Source: Bosea sp. F3-2 (lineage in GTDB: Bacteria > Pseudomonadota > Alphaproteobacteria > Rhizobiales > Beijerinckiaceae). Taken from it: a stretch of DNA of 64,000 nucleotides. This document shows positions 27,916 through 36,482 of the stretch, in pieces. The position numbers and the translations under genes are program-made. Under the pieces are notes generated by a model, which saw nothing but the letters and a program-made list of their open reading frames with translations, did not search any database and had not been told where the DNA came from. Numbering within the stretch: position 1 is the stretch's first letter; each line of letters starts with the position of its first letter. The stretch is from the NCBI RefSeq assembly GCF_008253865.1, contig NZ_CP042332.1, forward strand, positions 62,001-126,000, read 5' to 3'.

Positions 27916-28176
27916 CTAGGGGACGTGCGGTTCGGGAGGCACCACGCGGCCTATGACGGCCAGATGCTTGTCGCTGCGGTTCATGACTAGGACGACAATT
28001 GTTGTACCGTCTTCGCACTCCAACGTTAGCCTGTGGCAAAATGCGCCGTCGTCGAATGTCGAAGTGTCCAGAAAGAGGTGACCTGCTCGTCTGTCGTCGT
28101 AATCACTGCCAAACTGGAAAACGACCTCAACTCTTTGCCCACCGCAAAGGTTCAACCAGCCCTTTCCCCTGATCAT
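27916..28176 (-). CDS. 86-aa hypothetical protein
   Basis: MIRGKGWLNLCGGQRVEVVFQFGSDYDDRRAGHLFLDTSTFDDGAFCHRLTLECEDGTTIVVLVMNRSDKHLAVIGRVVPPEPHVP is a well-balanced small beta-rich sequence. I chose the ATG at 28176, which has GGAG about 8 nt upstream. No family recognised. It lies alone between a repeat and an MFS fragment. Confidence 0.5.
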   Translation of the reverse strand: MIRGKGWLNLCGGQRVEVVFQFGSDYDDRRAGHLFLDTSTFDDGAFCHRLTLECEDGTTIVVLVMNRSDKHLAVIGRVVPPEPHVP

Positions 28177-28379
28177 TGCTTGTCTCCGCTGAGACAATTC
28201 CTCTCAATTTTTTGCCCTTCAGGTCCCTTTGGCAAGGGAATTACCAGCGCCTGCCGGAGTATATCCGCTTACCAAAAGTGCCGGTTGCGGCACCCTTCCT
28301 TGTCATGGTCCAGCTCGCCTCAGCGCGGCAATGGCTTCGCCCTTATGAGTTCAACGGCCTGATTAGCCAGCCTCCTGGC

Positions 28380-28511
28380 TCACCACGTGAAGCCGAGGCG
28401 ACGCCCTAGCGGCAGCAGCACGACGACCAGAAAGGATTGGCCCGCCGCATTGGCCATGAGGGCGAGGAACAATGCGACCTGCGCCATGCTGGGTCGGGAT
28501 GGTGGCATCAT
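28380..28511 (-). pseudogene. MFS transporter N-terminal fragment
   Basis: MMPPSRPSMAQVALFLALMANAAGQSFLVVVLLPLGRRLGF is the first transmembrane helix and loop of an MFS permease. The frame then stops at 28380 (TW-stop) and no continuation is found downstream on the minus strand. Remnant left by a deletion. Confidence 0.6.
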
Positions 28512-28582
28512 GTCCTCGAAACGGGATATCCAAGACAACCGCAGCGCCCGCTGCCCGGCGTGGGACAACGGATGTTTGCGAC

Positions 28583-29272
28583 TCAATCGGTACCGTCTCC
28601 CTCGGCGAAGCGGCGGAGCGCTGCCGGATCGGTGATGTGGATGGAGCGGTAGGTGTTGGTCAGCCAACCTGCCTCGGAGAAGCGCTTGATGGCGGCGTTG
28701 ACCTGCTTGCGCGAGGCGTTGGCCATGACACCGACCTCGCTCTGGGTCAGCGGGATCGGTGTCTCACCGATCCAGGTCGTGCGCTGAAGCACCGAGGCGA
28801 TCCGCCGGTCTGCCTCGGACTTTTGCAGATCGTGGATCACGCGGAACAGGAACTCGACAGTCATCATCAGCATGAGCGCGACATGGTGCACCACCGCCGG
28901 ATCGCGTGCGGCCATCTGATCCATCGCATCGAGGGGGAGATGCAGCATCGTCGTTTCGACGACGGCCCTGAGTTCGGCCCTCCGTGGCTTCCGTGTGAGA
29001 AAGCAGCCTTCGCCGGTCCAATGCCCCGGAACCCCCAGAAGGATCAGGCGCGGCGTCGCGCCGGCCGGAGCAAGGCTGGCGCTGACGGTGCCCGCCACAA
29101 GCCCGTAAACCCCGCCTGCGGGATCGTCGAGGCGAAACACCGTCTCGCCCGGAGCGAAGTGCAGCAAGACCGAGCGCCGCAGCACCTCGGTCCGGAACGC
29201 CTCGGGCAATAGCGGCAGCCAGCCGCGCTCGCTCATGATCTGCTCGGCGCGAGCCCTGCTGACTGGCCCCAT
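28583..29272 (-). CDS. Crp/Fnr-family transcriptional regulator
   Basis: An effector domain with the cNMP-binding fold (FAPGETVFRLDDPAGGVYGLVAGTVSASLA ... HWTGEGCFLTRKPRRAELRAVVETTMLHLP), a dimer helix (VVHHVALMLMMTVEFLFRVIHDL) and a C-terminal winged helix-turn-helix (LTQSEVGVMANASRKQVNAAIKRFSEAGWL). No N-terminal Cys cluster of FNR type is present, so an Fe-S sensor is unlikely. I chose the ATG at 29272 because GGAG precedes it by 7 nt; the frame extends to 29305, into the operator. Divergent from the outer-membrane protein gene and probably regulates it and itself. Confidence 0.9.
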   Translation of the reverse strand: MGPVSRARAEQIMSERGWLPLLPEAFRTEVLRRSVLLHFAPGETVFRLDDPAGGVYGLVAGTVSASLAPAGATPRLILLGVPGHWTGEGCFLTRKPRRAELRAVVETTMLHLPLDAMDQMAARDPAVVHHVALMLMMTVEFLFRVIHDLQKSEADRRIASVLQRTTWIGETPIPLTQSEVGVMANASRKQVNAAIKRFSEAGWLTNTYRSIHITDPAALRRFAEGDGTD

Positions 29273-29286
29273 AAAAAAGCTCCGAC

Positions 29287-29306
29287 TTTGTCCGATTCCG
29301 GACAAA
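29287..29306. promoter_or_regulatory. CRP-type palindromic operator
   Basis: TTTGTCCGATTCCGGACAAA has perfect 8-bp arms. Written as TGTCC-N6-GGACA it has exactly the half-site spacing of a Crp/Fnr site. It lies just before the ribosome site of the Crp/Fnr gene and in the intergenic region shared with the divergent outer-membrane protein gene. Confidence 0.65.
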
Positions 29307-29470
29307 TACGCCTTCCGAGGCGCTTATACCAGCAGCCGCAGAACCGCTGGCTCATTGTTCTTGGGCTTACCCAAGGCGAGCGCCGTTCGACGACTGACGC
29401 GTGACAAGATTGCATCGGATGCGGTGAAGCGGTCCGCAGCTTTGGGAGTAGAGATGACGTGCACTCCGCC

Positions 29471-30265
29471 ATGAAGCCGGTTTGCCGGAGCACACTAATT
29501 GCTGTCAGCCTATTCGTCGGCCTGCCGACCAACGCCGCGGACCTTCCGCCTGCCATGAGCGCTCCGCCTTCCCTTATTCAATCCGTTGGCCCGAGCTTCT
29601 CCTTCACCGGCTATGGCTGGGCCTCGGCGCTGCACGGGCGTGCCTCGACACTGCCGCCGCTGCCCGCAGCCAAGGTCGATCTCAGCTTCGGCGATATCCT
29701 GAAGGACTTGAACGGCGGGCTAATGGGCGTTGCCGAGATGCGGCTCGGCAACTGGGGCTTCATCGCGGACGCCATGTTCAGCCAGGTGACCTCGGGCGCG
29801 ACGCTCCCCGGGCCGTACTTCTCCAGCCTGAAACTGCGCTCGCAGACGCTCACGCTGCAAGCTTCCATGCTGTATCGGCTTTACAGCGACGCCACCTTCG
29901 ACCTCGATCTCGGCGCGGGGCTGCGCTTCTGGAATCTCGACAACCGCTTGACGATCGGCCCGGGCGCGCTGAATCTCTCCATCAAACATTCCGAAGCCGA
30001 GAGCTGGCTCGATCCAGTGGTGGCCGCCCGGTTGATCGCTCGGATCGGCGGGCCATGGAGCGTGACCCTGAGCGGAGATATCGGGGGCTTCGACGCGGGC
30101 TCGCGGTTGACCTGGCAGGCGCTCGGGGCCGTGAACTACCGCTGGAGCGAGGACTGGACGCTCCACGCCGGCTATAGAGCCCTGCATGTCGACTACCGCA
30201 AGGGCCGCTTCCTCTACGACACGACCATGCACGGCCCCATCCTGGCCGCGACCTATCGGTTCTGA
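29471..30265 (+). CDS. outer-membrane beta-barrel protein
   Basis: 264 aa with a Sec signal peptide (STLIAVSLFVGLPTNAADLP) followed by alternating amphipathic strands with YGWASALHGR, a repeated Gly/aromatic pattern, and the terminal aromatic signature AATYRF. It resembles small porin-like proteins with the 'outer membrane protein beta-barrel' fold. I chose the ATG at 29471 because it directly precedes the signal peptide. First of four same-strand genes (with the DUF3302-like and two DUF1254 genes). Confidence 0.82.
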   Translation: MKPVCRSTLIAVSLFVGLPTNAADLPPAMSAPPSLIQSVGPSFSFTGYGWASALHGRASTLPPLPAAKVDLSFGDILKDLNGGLMGVAEMRLGNWGFIADAMFSQVTSGATLPGPYFSSLKLRSQTLTLQASMLYRLYSDATFDLDLGAGLRFWNLDNRLTIGPGALNLSIKHSEAESWLDPVVAARLIARIGGPWSVTLSGDIGGFDAGSRLTWQALGAVNYRWSEDWTLHAGYRALHVDYRKGRFLYDTTMHGPILAATYRF

Positions 30266-30284
30266 CGGAGCGCCGGAAAAGCTC

Positions 30285-30479
30285 ATGTCCATGCTCGACC
30301 TCTTCACCTGGCTCGTCCTGATCGTGCTGCTGTTCAGTTCCATCGCCGTCATGGTCCTGGCCGCCATGCCGCCCGGCATGATCGCGCGGCATGGTCGCGC
30401 GGCGGCGCAATACTCCGGCGGATTGCGATCCTCAACGGCGTTCCCCCTTCTGAGCCGTTCAGGCCTCCAGCCAGGATAA
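30285..30479 (+). CDS. small single-span inner-membrane protein, DUF3302-like
   Basis: 64 aa: MSMLDLFTWLVLIVLLFSSIAVMVLAAMPPGMIARHGRAAAQ. One long N-terminal membrane helix, then a short basic cytosolic tail, as in DUF3302 (YiaW-type) proteins. The last 20 residues look less conserved and may be a run-on. It lies 19 bp after the outer-membrane protein gene and 6 bp before a DUF1254 gene, so it is cotranscribed. Confidence 0.55.
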   Translation: MSMLDLFTWLVLIVLLFSSIAVMVLAAMPPGMIARHGRAAAQYSGGLRSSTAFPLLSRSGLQPG

Positions 30480-30485
30480 ATCAAC

Positions 30486-31922
30486 ATGGCAAGCTCCTTC
30501 TCCATCGACAGACGGGCGCTTCTCGCGTCGCTCGCGAGCATCGGTGCGGGCACCTCGCTCGGCCCGATCTCTAGCCCTTCGGCCGCCGGGGCGGCTGAAG
30601 CGGATAGGCTGCGCGCGATCGCCAAGGAAGCGACGATCTGGGGCTTCCCGCTCGTCGACAATTACCGCATCCAGTATTCGTATTTTGCGGATCGCGGCGG
30701 CTCCGAATTCAAGGCGCCCTGGAACGTGATCGCCAACACGGCGCGCGTCTACACGCCCGAAGACAAGGCGATCCAGACGCCGAACTCGGACACGCCCTAT
30801 TCCTATATCGGCGCCGACCTGCGCACCGAGCCGCTGGTGATCTCCGTGCCTGCCGTGGAGGCTGGTCGCTACTACTCGCTCCAGTTCATCGATCAGTACA
30901 CCTTCAACTTCGCCTATGTCGGCAGCCGCGCCACCGGCAACGAAGCCGGCAGCTTCCTGCTCGCCGGGCCGGGCTGGAAGGGGCGCAAGCCCCCGGGGGT
31001 GAAGAGCGTTATCCGCTGCGAAACTGATTTCGCCTTCGTGCTCTACCGGACCCAGCTCTTCGAGCCGGCCGACATCGAGAAGGTCAAAGCGATCCAGGCG
31101 GGCTACAAGGTGCAGCCCCTCTCGCAATTCCTCGGCAAGGCGGCGCCGGCAGCCGCGCCCGCCATCGAATTTCCCCGGCCGCTCTCGGCCGAGCAGCAGC
31201 GCAGCTCTGCCGAGTTCTTCCAGATCCTGAATTTCGTCCTGCAATTCTGCCCGACACACGCGTCCGAACGGGGCTTGCTTCGGCGCCTCGCGCATCTCGG
31301 CGTCGGATCAGGCAAAGCTCTGGATATCGCCAAGCTCGCGCCCGAGCGGCGCAAGGCGCTGGAGGACGGCATCGCCGATGCCTGGAAGGCCTTCACCGCC
31401 TTCAAGGCCAGCGAACTCGACACCGGCAAGCGCACGGCGGCAGAGGGCTTCGGAACGCGGAGCTTCCTGAAGAACGACTACATGATCCGCATGGCCTCGG
31501 CCGCGCTGGGAATCTACGGAAATTCGAAGGAGGAGGCGCTCTACCCCTTCTATTACACGGATTCCGCCGGCAAGCCGCTGAACGGCAAGGACGGGCGCTA
31601 TACGCTGCGGTTCGATCCGAAGAGCACGTTCCCGGTCAACGCCTTCTGGTCGCTTACTGTCTACGAGTTGCCGCAGAGCCTGCTCTCGGCGAATGCGCTC
31701 AACCGCTACCTCATCAACTCGCCGATGCTGCCCTCACTGAAGCGGGACCCGGACGGGTTGGTGACGCTCTATCTCCAGCACGAATCTCCGGGACCGGAGC
31801 GTGAGGCGAACTGGCTACCCGTTCCCGCCGGACCGTTCTGGACGACGCTGCGGCTCTACTGGCCCAAGCCCGAGGCATTGAACGGTCGCTGGAAGCAGCC
31901 GCCGCTCGTTCGTGCCGCCTGA
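30486..31922 (+). CDS. DUF1254/DUF1214 protein with twin-arginine-like leader
   Basis: 478 aa. The leader (FSIDRRALLASLASIGAGTSLG) has paired arginines before a hydrophobic stretch, suggesting Tat export. The DUF1254 domain is recognised by EATIWGFPLVDNYRIQY, QTPNSDTPYSYIGADLRTEPLVISVPAVEAGRYYSLQFIDQYTFNFAYVG and the following GPGWKG. The C-terminal DUF1214 domain has PVNAFWSLTVYELPQSLL and ANWLPVPAGPFWTTLRLYWPKPEALNG. Function unknown; envelope location likely. It is immediately followed by a second protein of the same family. Confidence 0.9.
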   Translation: MASSFSIDRRALLASLASIGAGTSLGPISSPSAAGAAEADRLRAIAKEATIWGFPLVDNYRIQYSYFADRGGSEFKAPWNVIANTARVYTPEDKAIQTPNSDTPYSYIGADLRTEPLVISVPAVEAGRYYSLQFIDQYTFNFAYVGSRATGNEAGSFLLAGPGWKGRKPPGVKSVIRCETDFAFVLYRTQLFEPADIEKVKAIQAGYKVQPLSQFLGKAAPAAAPAIEFPRPLSAEQQRSSAEFFQILNFVLQFCPTHASERGLLRRLAHLGVGSGKALDIAKLAPERRKALEDGIADAWKAFTAFKASELDTGKRTAAEGFGTRSFLKNDYMIRMASAALGIYGNSKEEALYPFYYTDSAGKPLNGKDGRYTLRFDPKSTFPVNAFWSLTVYELPQSLLSANALNRYLINSPMLPSLKRDPDGLVTLYLQHESPGPEREANWLPVPAGPFWTTLRLYWPKPEALNGRWKQPPLVRAA

Positions 31923-31938
31923 TAGAAAGGAAGCGACC

Positions 31939-32970
31939 ATGAGAAAGACATTCGCACTGCTGGCAGCGGCCGCCATCGCCGCAAGCTGGTCAGCCCAGGC
32001 GCAGGCGCCCCAGTCCAAGCCGGTCCCCGTCACGGTCGAGAACTTCCCGCGTGCCGAGTCGGACCTCTATTTCGCCGGCATCGTCAGGAACGGCGGCTTC
32101 GGCAAGTTCGATCATACGCGGGAACCCGCGCCGCTCGACAAGCAGACCGTCATCCGCCTCAACCGCGACACCCTCTACTCGTCCGCCGTGTTTGACCTCG
32201 ATGCCGGGCCGGTCACGATCACGGTCCCCGATGCGGGCCGGCGCTTCATCTCGATGCAGGTGTTCGACGAGGATCAGTACACCCATCGGGTCGCCTATAA
32301 GCCGGGCCCCTATACCCTGACGCGCGAGAGCGTCGGCACGCGCTACGTCGCCGTGGCGTTCCGCACGCTGGCCGATCCGGCGGACAAGGACGACATGAAG
32401 CAGGCCCATGCGGTGCAGGACGCGATCAAGGTGGAGCAGCCTGGCGGGCCGGGCAAGTTCGAGATCCCGGCCTGGGACCAGGCCAGCCAGAAGAAGGTCC
32501 GCGACCTGCTGATAGCGCTCAGCGATACGCTGCCGGACAAGAACCGGATGTTCGGCACGCGCGCGGAGGTCGACCCAGTCCGCTTCCTGCTCGGCGCGGC
32601 CTCGGGCTGGGGCGGAAACCCCGACAAGGAGGCCGTCTACCTCAATGTCGTCCCCGAGAAGAACAACGGCAGGACGGTCTACGGCCTGAAGGTTCCGGCG
32701 AGCGTGCCGGTCGACGCCTTCTGGTCGGTCAGCCTCTACAACAAGGACGGGTTCTTCGAGAAGAACGAACTCGGCGCCTATTCGCTCAACAGCATCACCG
32801 CGAAGAGGGGCGCCGACGGCGGCGTCGACATCCAGTTAGGCGGCTGCGACGGCGCGCTCCCCAATTGCCTGCCGATCATGGAGGGCTGGAACTACATGGT
32901 CCGCCTCTACCGACCCCGAGCGGAAGTCCTGAACGGTACCTGGACCTTCCCGGCCGCCGCGGCGAAGTAG
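31939..32970 (+). CDS. DUF1254/DUF1214 protein, shorter paralogue with Sec leader
   Basis: 343 aa. Sec signal peptide (KTFALLAAAAIAASWSAQAQA), a shortened DUF1254 part (VIRLNRDTLYSSAVFDLDAGPVTITVPDAGRRFISMQVFDEDQYTHRVAY) and DUF1214 (SVPVDAFWSVSLYNKDGFFEKNELGAYSLNSITA ... WNYMVRLYRPRAEVLNGTW). I preferred the ATG at 31939, preceded by GAAAGGAAG, over upstream in-frame starts that overlap the preceding gene. Probably periplasmic. It differs from its partner in export route, so the two may act together on the same ligand. Confidence 0.9.
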   Translation: MRKTFALLAAAAIAASWSAQAQAPQSKPVPVTVENFPRAESDLYFAGIVRNGGFGKFDHTREPAPLDKQTVIRLNRDTLYSSAVFDLDAGPVTITVPDAGRRFISMQVFDEDQYTHRVAYKPGPYTLTRESVGTRYVAVAFRTLADPADKDDMKQAHAVQDAIKVEQPGGPGKFEIPAWDQASQKKVRDLLIALSDTLPDKNRMFGTRAEVDPVRFLLGAASGWGGNPDKEAVYLNVVPEKNNGRTVYGLKVPASVPVDAFWSVSLYNKDGFFEKNELGAYSLNSITAKRGADGGVDIQLGGCDGALPNCLPIMEGWNYMVRLYRPRAEVLNGTWTFPAAAAK

Positions 32971-33352
32971 GAAGCGGTCTGGCATAGCCGGTGCCGGGGC
33001 AGCGGCTTGTTCGGTAGATCGCTGAGGCGGCACGACGAGATAAGGCGCCGCCGACTGTGAACCTGCAATTGAGGTCGGCACTCCGATCGGATTGCGTAGC
33101 AGTCTGATCGGCGTGCGCTCCGGTCCCTAGACACTATATTCCGAGATCTGGAAATGGGAGAATCCCTTCGTAAAGAACGTCCGGTTTCTGGCGAGCTCTC
33201 AACGTCCGCAAATGGCGCAGCGCCGCCAGCTAACCGGGAACGGCCATGACAATGCGCCGGCGAGTACGGAGATAGATATCTCTGCGGCCTCACGCGGCGA
33301 GTCTGAAGCGCGGCCGGCGCGCTTCAGCACGTATCATCAGTACATCAGGGAA
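32971..33352. other. gene-free stretch
   Basis: Convergent end of the DUF1254 operon and the oxidoreductase pseudogene. No convincing gene, hairpin with T-run or repeat was found; the ORFs here lack protein-like composition. Confidence 0.5.
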
Positions 33353-34968
33353 TTATAGCCCGTACTGCCGTCGCATTATCTCGGCAGCCCGCTCGCCGAC
33401 GACGGCGCACGGCGCCATCGTGTTGCCCGTCGTGACACGCGGCAGCACCGAGCCATCGGCAATCCGCAGGCCGATGATTCCATGCACCGCCAGCTTGCCA
33501 TCGACGACCGACATGTCGTCCGATCCCATCTTCGCGGTGCCGCACTGATGCCAGTAGGTAACCGCCGCATCGCGGATGAACGCGTCGTCGATCGGCCGAC
33601 CGGCCCCGGGGATGCGTTCGACACTGACGAACGGCTGAAAGGCGTCGCTGCTGCCAAGCTCCCGACAAAGCCTCACGCAGGCCCGAGCCGCCTCAAGGTC
33701 GCGCGGATCCGACAACATGTTGGCATCGACCACAGGCATGTCGTCTGGATCGGCAGACTTCAGACGAATCCGGCCACGACTGTGAGGCTGGGCAAGTCCC
33801 GCGAACATCGTCCAGCCATGGCTTGGCACGCCCCTTTGGGCCGTCCGCTCGCTCGGGACCGGGAACTCCACCTGGCAGAAGAGAAGATCGGGCTCCGTCA
33901 GGTCCGGCCGGCTTTTCCAATACAGGGTGGCCTCGCTGCCGCTGTTGCGTGGCGGAATCGGCTCACGGTATTCCCATGTGCAGCCGAACGAGACGTGATC
34001 CTGTAGATTGCGGCCGACGCCGGGAAGATGCTGGACGACCGGGATGCCGAATCGTGACAGCTCCTCACGATCGCCTACCCCTGACACCATCAGCAACTTC
34101 GGCGTATTGATCGCACCGGTCGAGATCACGACCTCCATGCTTGCCTTTACGGCCGTGATTGTGCCGGCGCGCTCGATCTCTACACCTGTGGCGCGGCGCC
34201 CTCGAACAGGACGCGCCTAACGACCGTCTCGGCGAGGATCGTCAGGTTCGGACGATCGGCGATCGGCCGGACATAGGCCCGATACAGGGAATGCCGCCGT
34301 CCTTCCCGAACCAGCATGTCAGTGTAGGCAACCCCGCCCACGCCTTCCATCATCTCGCCGTTGGGATGATCGAAGCGGGGGATGCCGAGGCCTTCCGCTG
34401 CATCCAGCAGGGCGCCGGCGATGGGGCTCGGGTCTTTCGCGGGCTGGACCCAGACCGGACCGGTCGTGCCCCGGTATCTCGGATCCGGCTTACCCTGCCA
34501 GTTCTCGATCCGACGATAGATGTCGAGAACCGAACCATAATTCCAGCCGGGATCGCCCGTCGCTGCCGCGAAATGGTCCCAGTCCCTGCGGTGGCCGCGT
34601 GCCCATACCATGACGTTGACACTGGAGCCGCCGCCGAGGCCCCTACCCATCGACATCGAGAGGGCCCGGCCGTCGAGATGGGGATTGGGCTCAGCCTGGA
34701 ATCCCCAATCGCGATCAGTACCGAGATTGGTAGGCCACAGGGCGGGATCAAGGACGGACTCAGCGTCGTCATCGGGACCTGCCTCAATCAGCAACACCTC
34801 GCACGCGGGATTCTCGGCCAGGCGGCGCGCGATCACTGATCCCGCCGAACCGGCACCGCAAATGATGAAGTCGTAAGTGGCCTTGAGGTTGGCTTTGCGC
34901 TCCGCCTGGTTTTCACGCGCGCGCTTTTCCAGGCCCCCGGCATCGCCGGGGGCAGAGTTGTCAGTCAT
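33353..34968 (-). pseudogene. GMC-family FAD oxidoreductase (choline dehydrogenase-like), frameshifted
   Basis: The N-terminal half (34180-34968) has the FAD-binding Rossmann motif FIICGAGSAGSVIARRLAENPACEVLLIEAG and GRGLGGGSSVNVMVWARG. The C-terminal half (from 34138 down to 33353) has VVISTGAINTPKLLMVSGVGD, HLPGVGRNLQDH and the substrate-domain end WHQCGTAKMG...DGSVLPRVTTGNTMAPCAVVGERAAE, with the conserved His and Asn. The frame breaks near 34197: FEGAAPQV-stop should read FEGRRATGVEIERAG, which one missing base explains. Either a true pseudogene or an assembly indel. Intact homologues oxidise alcohols. Confidence 0.85.
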
Positions 34969-35031
34969 CGGTTGCTCTTTCGATTTCGGCACTAGGCCGT
35001 TTAGGGAGCCGCGCGGTACGCGGCGGGCCGA

Positions 35032-35832
35032 CTACTTCGCTGCAGCAGCGGCCTGGCGAGCGGCCTGGTCGATCACATCAGCGACGACCTTGGGCTGGGT
35101 CATGAACAGCGCATGACTGGCCGAGACCTTGGTGACCTTGGCGCCGATGCGCTTCGCCATGTGGTCCAGCATCGCCTGATCGAAGGCCTTGTCCTCGCTG
35201 GCAATCACGGCCCAGCTCGGCTTGGTCCGCCAGGCCGCGTTCTTCAGCTTGGTTCCGAAGGCCGACAGGTTGATCGGCACCTGCGAGTCCCGCATGAAGG
35301 CGACGTCCGGTTCGGCAACGTCATGGGCGAAGCCGGCCTTGAACTTGTCGCGATCCACGAAGGCGAAGCCATCTTGCGTCTTGTCGAGAACGAACTCCGT
35401 CGCCGGCGCGAAACCCTCGTATTGCTGGGCAGTGGTTTCGCCGGCATCAGGGGACAGGGCCGAGACATAGACCAGGCCGGTGACCTTGGGATCAACGCCG
35501 GCTTCCGTGATGACGCTGCCACCCCAGGAATGTCCGACGAGGATTGTGGGCCCGTCCTGCCTGTCGAGCGCTCGCTTGGTCGCAGCGACGTCGTCTTCGA
35601 GCGAGGTCAGCGGGTTCTGGACTATCGTCACGCGGTAGCCGCGAGCCGTCAGCAGGTCATAGACGCCCCGCCAACCCGTTCCATCGGCGAAAGCGCCGTG
35701 GACCAAGACGACATTCTTTGCGGGCTGCGCGGCGCGCGGCTGCGGGGTGTTCGCAGGCTGCGCGAGGGCAGCCTGTGCGAGAGTGCCGATAGCAGCTGCG
35801 GCGACCAGGACGTTGCGAATCGGCTTGCTCAT
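35032..35832 (-). CDS. secreted alpha/beta hydrolase
   Basis: 266 aa with a signal peptide (NVLVAAAAIGTLAQAALAQP) and then the hydrolase fold: VVLVHGAFADGTGW (oxyanion region), VGHSWGGSVI (nucleophile Ser), and C-terminal His in SASHALFMTQPKVVADVI. Resembles the salicylate-esterase/MenH-like 'alpha/beta hydrolase' group often found next to OhrR/MarR regulators. Divergent from a MarR gene across a 145-bp spacer with two identical palindromes, so probably repressed by it. Substrate unknown. Confidence 0.85.
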   Translation of the reverse strand: MSKPIRNVLVAAAAIGTLAQAALAQPANTPQPRAAQPAKNVVLVHGAFADGTGWRGVYDLLTARGYRVTIVQNPLTSLEDDVAATKRALDRQDGPTILVGHSWGGSVITEAGVDPKVTGLVYVSALSPDAGETTAQQYEGFAPATEFVLDKTQDGFAFVDRDKFKAGFAHDVAEPDVAFMRDSQVPINLSAFGTKLKNAAWRTKPSWAVIASEDKAFDQAMLDHMAKRIGAKVTKVSASHALFMTQPKVVADVIDQAARQAAAAAK

Positions 35833-35868
35833 GAGATTTCTCCTTAGGTTTGTTTGCTACGGTAATTG

Positions 35869-35932
35869 TTATCGCGATATATAAATTACTGTTCTTCGCC
35901 ACGCTTGTCAATCGAAACATTATCGCGATATA
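35869..35932. promoter_or_regulatory. twin identical operators between hydrolase and MarR genes
   Basis: TTATCGCGATATA occurs at 35869-35881 and again at 35920-35932, each built on the palindrome TATCGCGATA, 51 bp apart (about five helical turns). Placed in the intergenic region of a divergent MarR/target pair, they are likely sites for the MarR protein. Confidence 0.7.
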
Positions 35933-35977
35933 TGTTTTTGGGATCACGGTCCTGTGACCGCGACGAAGGGGCTGCTG

Positions 35978-36475
35978 ATGACCAAGGGCACGACCACTCC
36001 TCCAATGCCTCTGGAGGACCAGCTTTGCTTCTCGATTTACTCAGCGGAGATCGCGATCCAGCGGGCCTATAAACCTTTGCTCGATGGCCTTGGGCTTACC
36101 TACCCGCAGTATCTCGTGCTCAACGTCCTGTGGCGCGAAGATGCCCAGACCGTTGGCGGTATCGCTCACCAGCTTGCTCTGGAGTCCAGCACGCTGACGC
36201 CGCTCCTCAAGAGGATGGAAGCAGCGGGCCTGCTGCGCCGCACCCGCAATCCCGAAAACGAGCGCCAGGTCATCATCGCGCTCACCCCGGACGGTGACCG
36301 CCTTCGCTTTCGAGCCGGCTGCCTGAACGACAACCTCCTTTTGGCGTCGGGACAGACCCCCGAGCACCTCGCCGAGCTCAATCGCCTGGTCCGGCAACTT
36401 CGAGATGCGATCTACGGCCATACCGGCGTCTTGGAAGGGGCAGAGACACCGCCGGTCACTGCCCCCGAGAGCTGA
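35978..36475 (+). CDS. MarR-family regulator, OhrR-like
   Basis: 165 aa. The N-terminus MPLEDQLCFSIYSAEIAIQRAYKPLLDGLGLTYPQYLVL matches OhrR, including the single reactive Cys in the LCFSIY motif that senses organic peroxides in that family. The winged helix follows: TVGGIAHQLALESSTLTPLLKRMEAAGLLRRTRNPENERQVIIALT. I chose the ATG at 35978, with AAGGGG 8 nt upstream. Presumed to repress the divergent hydrolase and itself via the two palindromes. Whether it is peroxide-responsive is inference from the Cys. Confidence 0.88.
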   Translation: MTKGTTTPPMPLEDQLCFSIYSAEIAIQRAYKPLLDGLGLTYPQYLVLNVLWREDAQTVGGIAHQLALESSTLTPLLKRMEAAGLLRRTRNPENERQVIIALTPDGDRLRFRAGCLNDNLLLASGQTPEHLAELNRLVRQLRDAIYGHTGVLEGAETPPVTAPES

Positions 36476-36482
36476 ACCCGGC

